DNA of 45,514 nt from DATHTC01 sp035456465 (GTDB lineage Bacteria; Actinomycetota; Thermoleophilia; Gaiellales; Gaiellaceae), in NCBI GenBank assembly GCA_035456465.1, contig DATIDD010000062.1, positions 1 to 45,514 on the forward strand. The letters are read 5' to 3'. The position numbers were made by a program, and so were the translations under genes. The notes beneath the pieces were generated by a model that was not told the origin of the DNA, ran no database searches, and worked only from the letters and a program-made list of their open reading frames with translations. Of this stretch, positions 40,258 to 45,514 are shown in pieces. How positions within the stretch are numbered: the stretch's first letter is position 1; the number at the start of each line of letters is the position of its first letter.

Positions 40258-41576
40258 GGCAGCACCTCGGCGATGGAGGCGGCGACGAGCTTGGCCTGAT
40301 GCACGGCCTCGACGACGGTGGCGCCGCCGTTGACGGCGTCGCCGGCGGCCCACCAGCGCGGGTTCGACGTGCGCCCGGTGGCGGCGTCGACGGCCGGGCG
40401 GCCGCGCTCGAGCTCGAGCCCTTCGATCCACGTGAGGAGCTCGGTGCGCGGCTGCTGGCCGATCCCGAGCACCGCGGTCTCGACGGGGAGGACGAACTCC
40501 GTGCCCTCGACCTCCTCCAGCCGCCCGCGGCCCTCGTCGGGGACGAGGCGCACGTGGCGGCACTCGAGCCCTTCGAGCCGGCGCGTGCCGAGGAAGCGGA
40601 GCGGGACGGTGAGCCAGAGGAAGCGGACTCCCTCGCGGCGTGCCTCCTCGACCTCGTGCGCGTACGCGGGCATCTCGGCCTCGGTGCGCCGGTAGACGAG
40701 GGTCACCTCGGCGGCGCCGAGCCTGCGCGCCTCGCACACGACGTCGATCGCGGTGTTCCCGCCGCCGATCACGGCGACGCTCCGGCCGACGGCTGGCGGC
40801 TCGCCCGTCTTCAGCGCCTCGATGAACGGGAGCGAGCGCCAGACGCCCGGGAGGTCGGCGCCGGGCAGCTCGACGTCCGTGTCGGCGCCCATTCCGCAGG
40901 CGAGCACGAGCGCGTCCGCGTCCGCCTCGAGCCTGCGCAGCGCCTCGGGCGAGTCGATCGCGTCGCCGAGGCGGAACTCCACGCCCAGGTCGTCGAGCGC
41001 GCGCACCTCGTCGGGCAGCGGCTCGCGCTGCAGGCGGTACGGCGCGATCGCGAAGCGGACGAGGCCGCCGGCCTCTGGGCGCGCGTCGTGGACGGTCACG
41101 GCGAAGCCCGCGGCCGCGAGCTCGCCGGCGCAGGCCAGGCCCGCAGGCCCGGCGCCGACGACGGCCACCCGGCCGTGCCGGAGTGGGGCGCGGTGCGCGC
41201 GCAGGGGCCGCCGGTGCGCGAGCGCGAGGTCGGTCGCATAGCGCTGCAGCGCGGCGATCTCGACCGGTGCGCGGCCCTCGTGCGCGAGCACGCACGCCCC
41301 CTGGCACAAGACCTCGACCGGGCAGACGCGGGCGCAGGTGGCGCCGAGCAGGTTGGACGCGAAGATCGTGTCGGCGGCGCCGACGGGGTCGCCGTCTGCG
41401 ATGGCGCCGATGAAGCCGGGGACGTCGACCTCCGCCGGGCAGGCGTCCACGCAGGGCGCCTCCGCCCGGCCACCGCACTCCAGGCAGCGCTCGGCCTCGA
41501 GCAGCGCGCGCTCGGGGTCGAGCGGCGGGCGGAGCTCCGTGAACAGCGGAGGTGCGGTGACCGCTGTGGACGTCAT
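40254..41576 (-). CDS. GltD/NfnB-like FAD-dependent pyridine nucleotide oxidoreductase with N-terminal Fe-S domain
   Basis: A 440-residue flavoprotein of the glutamate synthase small-subunit type. The N-terminal Fe-S domain has ERCLECGG, APCVDACPAEVDVPGF, CARVCPVEVLCQGAC. FAD: VAVVGAGPAGLACAGELA. NAD(P): VAVIGGGNTAIDVVCEARRL. C-terminal GIGQQP and WAAGDAVNGGATVVEAVHQA. No glutamate synthase large subunit is nearby. As first gene of the por-lyase operon it probably links ferredoxin reduced by PorGDAB to NAD(P)+, or feeds electrons the other way. I chose ATG 41576 (MTSTAV); earlier in-frame starts to 41678 would cross the inverted repeats of the divergent control region. Confidence 0.84.
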   Translation of the reverse strand: MTSTAVTAPPLFTELRPPLDPERALLEAERCLECGGRAEAPCVDACPAEVDVPGFIGAIADGDPVGAADTIFASNLLGATCARVCPVEVLCQGACVLAHEGRAPVEIAALQRYATDLALAHRRPLRAHRAPLRHGRVAVVGAGPAGLACAGELAAAGFAVTVHDARPEAGGLVRFAIAPYRLQREPLPDEVRALDDLGVEFRLGDAIDSPEALRRLEADADALVLACGMGADTDVELPGADLPGVWRSLPFIEALKTGEPPAVGRSVAVIGGGNTAIDVVCEARRLGAAEVTLVYRRTEAEMPAYAHEVEEARREGVRFLWLTVPLRFLGTRRLEGLECRHVRLVPDEGRGRLEEVEGTEFVLPVETAVLGIGQQPRTELLTWIEGLELERGRPAVDAATGRTSNPRWWAAGDAVNGGATVVEAVHQAKLVAASIAEVLP

Positions 41577-41609
41577 CGCCCGCAGCCTGGCCCGCCGGGC
41601 GGCGGTGGG

Positions 41610-41688
41610 CATCGGTGACCGCCCCGACCCCGTTGCGGAAAACCGCGTCGGGCGGTCGATGCGGCCTCGGGTTTCCACCGATGCGGCC
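41610..41688. promoter_or_regulatory. Divergent control region with inverted and direct repeats
   Basis: Between the por-lyase operon and the divergent winged-helix gene lies a dense set of repeats. An imperfect hairpin at 41617-41657 has arms GACCGCCCCGAC / GTCGGGCGGTC and an inner GCGG-AAAA-CCGC, extendable to CATCG / CGATG. The direct repeat CGATGCGGCC occurs at 41657-41666 and 41679-41688, 22 bp apart. CATCGGTG (41610-41617) recurs inverted as CACCGATG (41676-41683). This is what a regulator-bound divergent promoter looks like. I cannot pick a sure -35/-10. Confidence 0.55.
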
Positions 41689-41741
41689 GGTTCGGCGCCC
41701 GGTCACGCTGGGTGCGAGGGATCGGACGCGAAAGGAACCGG

Positions 41742-41942
41742 ATGTCGACGTATCTGCGCCTGCTCGAGCTCCTCGACGACGGCCGCTGGCACGGCCGCGA
41801 GGAGATCGCGGAACTCACGTCGTACCCCGACGAATGGCTGCGAGAGCTGGAGCTCGAAGGCCACCTCGTCCGCCGGGACGACGGCTCGGTCGCCGTCCAC
41901 CGGCGCCAGGCCCCCGAGCGGGTGCTCGCCGGGGCCTCCTAG
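41742..41942 (+). CDS. Small winged-helix-like protein, possible local regulator
   Basis: A 66-residue protein with a plausible winged helix-turn-helix: helix YLRLLELLDDG, HTH-like REEIAELTSYPDEWLRELELEG, and a wing HLVRRDDGSVAVHRR. The ATG at 41742 follows AAAGGAACCGG; an upstream in-frame ATG at 41712 has no ribosome binding site. It is divergent from the por-lyase operon across a repeat-rich control region, so it may regulate that operon and itself. No named family recognised; regulation is inference. Confidence 0.6.
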   Translation: MSTYLRLLELLDDGRWHGREEIAELTSYPDEWLRELELEGHLVRRDDGSVAVHRRQAPERVLAGAS

Positions 41943-41981
41943 CGGCGCGGCCCTTCGATCGGGCGCGGCATACTCGACGTC

Positions 41982-42665
41982 GTGGCCGACGAGCGCGCAC
42001 TCGCCCTCGCGCGCGACCTCGAGCGCGCCGACGAGCGGCTCGCCCGTTCGCTCGCGGAGGTGGCCTCGCTCCAGGAGGAGGTTGCGGGGTTGCGTGCGCG
42101 GGCGTCCGCCGCGGCGGCCGTGATCGCCGGGACGCCCGCGAGGCTGGAGGCGTCGGCGGCGCTGCTGGCGGAGGCGGAGGCCGCGCTCCGGCTTCGCAGG
42201 CAGGAGGCCGCGGCGGCCGCGCGCGCGCTGGCCGACGCGGAGCGGGGACGTGACGAGGCCGTGCTCGCCGCCGCGCGGCGCGCGCACGAGCGGGCGGGTG
42301 ACCGGGTCGTGGCCGCGGAGAAGCGGGTCGGTCGCGCCGCGGAGGCGCGAGTCGAGGCCGAGCGGAACCGCGACGCGGCGGGCGTCGAGGCGGAGACGCT
42401 CCGCGGCCTGGCCGGGGACCTCGCGGCGCGGCTCGCGCAGGTGCCGCGCCTCTCGTCCCCTCCCCCGCGGCCGGGCGCCGGGCTGGAAGCGCTCGACGAC
42501 TGGGGCTCGCGCGCCGCCGCCTCGCTGTTCGTCGTCCGCGGCGGCCTCGAAGCGGACCGGGAGCGGGTGATCCGCGAGGCGAACGAGCTCGGCGCGAGCG
42601 TCCTCGGCGAGGCGCTGGCGGCGACGAGCGTGTCGCTCGTCCGCGGACGGCTCGAGCGGCGCTAG
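41982..42665 (+). CDS. Coiled-coil protein of unknown function
   Basis: A 227-residue, Ala/Glu/Arg-rich protein that is almost entirely coiled coil from residue 3 to 150 (LARDLERADERLARSLAEVA, LLAEAEAALRLRRQEAAAAA and so on). A Pro-rich hinge (PRLSSPPPRPGAG) and a helical C-terminal part (about 168-227) follow. No signal peptide or membrane segment. GTG start at 41982, 39 bp after the winged-helix gene. Its TAG shares the palindrome CTAG (42662-42665) with the stop of the convergent glycosyltransferase gene. No known family; low-complexity composition makes similarity unreliable. Confidence 0.6.
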   Translation: MADERALALARDLERADERLARSLAEVASLQEEVAGLRARASAAAAVIAGTPARLEASAALLAEAEAALRLRRQEAAAAARALADAERGRDEAVLAAARRAHERAGDRVVAAEKRVGRAAEARVEAERNRDAAGVEAETLRGLAGDLAARLAQVPRLSSPPPRPGAGLEALDDWGSRAAASLFVVRGGLEADRERVIREANELGASVLGEALAATSVSLVRGRLERR

Positions 42666-44005
42666 CCGGCGGCGACGCGGCGCGTGCCGCCGGCCGCGCC
42701 GCCCGTCTGCAGCGCGCCCTCGAGGAGGTCGCAGGCCGCGGCCGCGCCCGGTCGAGCGCGGAGGCGCCGGCCCAGCTCCGCCGCGCGCGCGGCGGCGGTT
42801 CCCTCGAGCAGGAGCCGCGAGCGCCACGCGATCTCCTCGGGGAGCATCCGGTTCGGGTCGACGGCGTCGCCGATGCCGGCCCGGCGGACGTTCTCGGCGC
42901 CCGCGAACTGGTCCGACGCGAACGGTGCCGCGAGCACCGGGACGCCCGCCTCGAGCGCCTCCATCACGGTGTTGTTGCCGCCGTGGCAGAGGACGAGATC
43001 GCAGTGGCGGAGGACGCCCGGCTGCGGCAGCGTCTCCTCGACGACCCAGTCCCGGGGGAGCGTGCCGAGGGCGCTCCGCGGCGCCGTGCCGTGGGCGACG
43101 ACGCCCCGCGCGCCGAGCAGCCGAACGCCCGCGACGAGACGTGCGAGCACGTCCGCGCGCGCGGACAGGAAGCTCCCGAGCGCGACGTACACCGTCGGCC
43201 GTCGCCCGCCTGCCAGGCGACGCCGGAGCCGCGCGTCGAGGGGCTCCTCGCGGACGAGGGGCCCGACGTACTCGACCCGCGGGCCGCGCAGGTGCCGGCC
43301 CGCCCGAAGCTCGTCCGGGTACGCCACCAGCGTCAGCAGCTGCGAGCGCGCGGCGAAGGCGCTCGCCACCGGCGCCGCATCGGGGCGGAGCGCGAGCAGG
43401 GTCGCGTTCCACCGCCGGGTGAAGGCGGCGTCGACGGCGGCGCTGAGGTCGCGGAGCGTCGCGAGCGCGAGGGCGTCGGCGCGCACGCGCGGCGGGTGGG
43501 TCGGCGGGTAGCCGAAGAGCCCCTCGCCCTCGGGGAGGGCGCTCGGGTGGCCCGGGAGCACGCCGACGTACGGCTGCCGGAGCGCGCGCAATGCGAGCGT
43601 CGCCCCGTACGCGAGCTGGTCCGCGACGACGAGCTCGGGCTTCTCATCCCGGAGCAGCTCGGCGAGCCTCGCAGCGACCTGCTCGGGCTCCCAGAGCAGG
43701 TCGTGCCGGCGCCGCAGCGCCTGGTAGCGGAGCGTCGCCGTCATCCCCTGCTCGGTCGCCGCCAGGAAGGCGCGGAGGTTCGCGCCCTCGTCGCCGGGCT
43801 GCTCTTCCGGCCGGGCGAGGCCGGGGTTGCGGCCCGGGCCGAGCGGGAGGTCGAGGCGGCGCAGGCCGTCGCGCTCGATCCGCGCCGCCAGTCCCGGTCC
43901 GGCCGCGACGACCGCCTCGCCGCCGCGCGCCTGCCACTCCCGTGCCAGCGCCGACAGCGGGTAGTAGTGCGACGCGTAGTCGGGGCTGACGACGAGGAGC
44001 TTCAC
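42662..44005 (-). CDS. GT1/MGT-type glycosyltransferase (UGT-like)
   Basis: A 447-residue GT-B glycosyltransferase like macrolide/UDP-glucuronosyl transferases. The N-terminal acceptor domain starts KLLVVSPDYASHYYPLSALA. The C-terminal donor domain has VYVALGSFLSARADVLARL, VVEETLPQPGVLRHCDLVLC, the HGGNNTVMEALEAGVPVLA loop and PFASDQFAGAENVRRAGIG, equivalent to the donor-sugar signature. It would glycosylate a lipid or small hydrophobic acceptor using an NDP-sugar. The GTG start overlaps the upstream glycosyltransferase stop (GTGA), so the two are one operon. Acceptor unknown. Confidence 0.85.
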   Translation of the reverse strand: MKLLVVSPDYASHYYPLSALAREWQARGGEAVVAAGPGLAARIERDGLRRLDLPLGPGRNPGLARPEEQPGDEGANLRAFLAATEQGMTATLRYQALRRRHDLLWEPEQVAARLAELLRDEKPELVVADQLAYGATLALRALRQPYVGVLPGHPSALPEGEGLFGYPPTHPPRVRADALALATLRDLSAAVDAAFTRRWNATLLALRPDAAPVASAFAARSQLLTLVAYPDELRAGRHLRGPRVEYVGPLVREEPLDARLRRRLAGGRRPTVYVALGSFLSARADVLARLVAGVRLLGARGVVAHGTAPRSALGTLPRDWVVEETLPQPGVLRHCDLVLCHGGNNTVMEALEAGVPVLAAPFASDQFAGAENVRRAGIGDAVDPNRMLPEEIAWRSRLLLEGTAAARAAELGRRLRARPGAAAACDLLEGALQTGGAAGGTRRVAAG

Positions 44006-45402
44006 GCCGCGACCCGCTCGGAGGCCTCGCCCTCGTAGAGCGACGCGAGCCCGCGCGCCATCGCGCCGATCGTGTGCCGGCGTCGCACCGCCGTGGCGGC
44101 GAGCGCCGCCCGCTCGGCGTCGTGCCGGACCGCGGCGGCGCGGCGGAGCGCCTGCTGCAACGCAGGCACCGAGGCGGTCTCGGTCAGGAACCCCGTCACG
44201 CCGTCCTCGACGAAGGTGGGCGGGCCGCCGGCGTCCGGGCCGACGACGGGCAGGCCGGCAGCGAGCGCCTCCAGCAGCGCGAGCCCGAACTCCTCCTTCA
44301 GGCTGGCGCAGGCGTAGACCCCGCCCGGGGCGACGGCGCCGGCCACTCCCTCGCGCGCGGCGACGAGGAGCCGCGCGACGTCGGCGTGCGGGCGGTGCCC
44401 GAGCAGGACGAGGCCGTCCGTTGCGCCGGGAGCGCGTCCGGCGACGAGCGCGAGCTCGGCCAGGACGGCTTCCTCGGTGGGCGTCGGCCGCTCGAGCTCG
44501 CCGCCGACCACGACGAGGTTGAGCGCCGCCCACAGCTCGGGATCGCCCGCCCACGCCTCCACGAGCGAGGGGAAGCCCTTGACGGGGTGGAGGCGCCCCA
44601 CGGAGAGCAGGATCGGAAGCCCGCGGCGGGCAGGCGGCAGCGCGTGGACGGCGCGGCGCAGGTCGGCGACGACGGATGGCTCGACGCCCGCCGCGCGCTC
44701 GGCGCGGGCGGCTTCCAACGGGTCGAGGGAGATCCCTTCCGGAACCGTCCGCACACGACCCGCGCGCGCCCCCAGCAGCGGGAGCCCGAGCAGGCGCCGG
44801 AGCTCGGGACGTGCGCCGGCGCGCGGCAGCAGCGCGAGCCGGTGCGCGTGGTCGAGCATCCACTCGACGAGCCGCGCGCGGAAGACGTAGTGCTGCGTCG
44901 CGTCCGCCTCCGCGAGGCCGTCGCGGTCGAGCTCGCCGGCGCGCTCCGCCTCCTCGATCACCACGTGCGGGTCCGGGGCGAGCGTGAAGACGATCGGGAT
45001 CCCCGCCCGCGCGCTGACGCGCGCCGCGGCCAGCGTTCCGGCGTCCGCGAAGCGGAGGTGCACGGCGTCGACGGGACCGAGGCGCGCGAGCAGGGCCGCC
45101 AGCTCGCGCTCGATCTCGGCGCGGTGCTCCCACAGCTCCGACGTCGCGACGTACCCGGGCGGCCCGAACGGGATCCGCTCGATGCGCGCTCCCGCGGCCA
45201 CCGGCTCGGTCAGCTCGGCGTACGCGGCGTCGGCGTCGGCGCCCGCGAACGCCCGGGTCACGGTGACGACCTCGTCCACCTCGTCGAGGCGCGCGAGCTC
45301 GCGCGAGAGCTGGACGAGGAGGGTCGCGAGCCCGCCGCCGTCGCCGGCACCCGCCGAGGAGAGCTCCGCGTCGACGCGGCCCTGGAGGAGGACCTGCACC
45401 AC
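44002..45402 (-). CDS. GT4 family glycosyltransferase, N-terminus uncertain
   Basis: A 466-residue GT-B glycosyltransferase of the GT4/sucrose-phosphate-synthase-like type: SSAGAGDGGGLATLLVQLSR (glycine-rich donor loop), ILLSVGRLHPVKGFPSLVEA, VVVGGELERP, LLGHRPHADVARLL, ASLKEEFGLALLEALAAGLP (E-x7-E donor site) and FVEDGVTGFLTE. The GTG at 45402 is the first possible start, but the same frame stays open to the window edge with LRDARGGLTAPPVVPPAAPR upstream. The real protein may therefore be longer and cut by the window. Its stop overlaps the GTG of the next glycosyltransferase. Probably part of a larger glycosylation cluster lying beyond 45514. Confidence 0.83.
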   Translation of the reverse strand: MVQVLLQGRVDAELSSAGAGDGGGLATLLVQLSRELARLDEVDEVVTVTRAFAGADADAAYAELTEPVAAGARIERIPFGPPGYVATSELWEHRAEIERELAALLARLGPVDAVHLRFADAGTLAAARVSARAGIPIVFTLAPDPHVVIEEAERAGELDRDGLAEADATQHYVFRARLVEWMLDHAHRLALLPRAGARPELRRLLGLPLLGARAGRVRTVPEGISLDPLEAARAERAAGVEPSVVADLRRAVHALPPARRGLPILLSVGRLHPVKGFPSLVEAWAGDPELWAALNLVVVGGELERPTPTEEAVLAELALVAGRAPGATDGLVLLGHRPHADVARLLVAAREGVAGAVAPGGVYACASLKEEFGLALLEALAAGLPVVGPDAGGPPTFVEDGVTGFLTETASVPALQQALRRAAAVRHDAERAALAATAVRRRHTIGAMARGLASLYEGEASERVAA

Positions 45403-45514
45403 GCGCAGGCCGCCGCGCCGCCGCGGCGCCGCGGGCGGGACGACCGGCGGCGCCGTCAGCCCGCCGCGCGCGTCGCGGAGGCGCTCTCGCGCGCGGCCGT
45501 CGGCACGGGCCTCG

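Overview
The window is very GC-rich, nearly fully coding, rich in GTG starts, and packed with 4-base ATGA/GTGA stop-start overlaps. With family content such as a HipA-like kinase/DUF3037 pair, a DUF6510 protein, a berberine-type FAD oxidase, twin dynamin-like GTPases and a phosphoketolase, this suggests an Actinomycetota chromosome, most likely Thermoleophilia (Gaiellales/Solirubrobacterales type). The taxonomic call is inference. I see no tRNA, rRNA, CRISPR array, IS element or prophage.

Layout. 1-2151: end of a NarL/LuxR response regulator, a small secreted protein, and a HipA-like kinase overlapping a DUF3037 gene. 2228-6256: a four-gene envelope glycosylation operon (polyprenyl-phosphate hexose synthase, GtrA, processive GT2, GT39-like). 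6253-11365 (minus): a formate module, fdhB (NuoE/F fusion), fdhA and a formate/nitrite transporter. fdhA is a selenoprotein: an in-frame UGA at codon 348 is followed by a good bacterial SECIS hairpin. 11460-15509: a small membrane protein, aldehyde dehydrogenase plus DUF779, a decayed SRPBCC gene lying between two palindromic doublets, dienelactone hydrolase and a secreted protein. 15948-22908: FAD oxidase, secreted metalloprotease and two GTPases. 23043-29337: a GT2/Rossmann protein, phosphoketolase, MMPL transporter with a clear promoter/operator, and a nitroreductase-like protein. 29351-33075: small proteins, GFA protein, MFS exporter, methyltransferase. 33143-35713: lactonase, Moco oxidoreductase, FAD/NAD reductase and DUF6510 in a tightly overlapping operon. 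35943-41576 (minus): FAD/NAD flavoprotein, four-subunit 2-oxoacid:ferredoxin oxidoreductase, and a tyrosine phenol-lyase-like PLP enzyme, divergent from a small winged-helix protein. 41982-45514: a coiled-coil protein and two glycosyltransferases, the last reaching the window edge.

How the genes fit together. The minus-strand operon at 35.9-41.6 kb reads as an amino-acid-to-acetyl-CoA route: the lyase splits tyrosine into phenol, ammonia and pyruvate; PorGDAB oxidises pyruvate to acetyl-CoA with ferredoxin reduction; and the flavoprotein could pass electrons to NAD(P). The formate module would oxidise formate to CO2 with NAD+ reduction and move formate across the membrane.

Most notable structures outside genes: a family of 15-bp 7-1-7 palindromes (core GTGGCTCAGAGCCAC) occurring as three doublets 66-69 bp apart, one doublet inside an uninterrupted reading frame. 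A second set (GTAACAGACTGTCAC type) shares the geometry and part of a flank but has different, mostly complementary arms.
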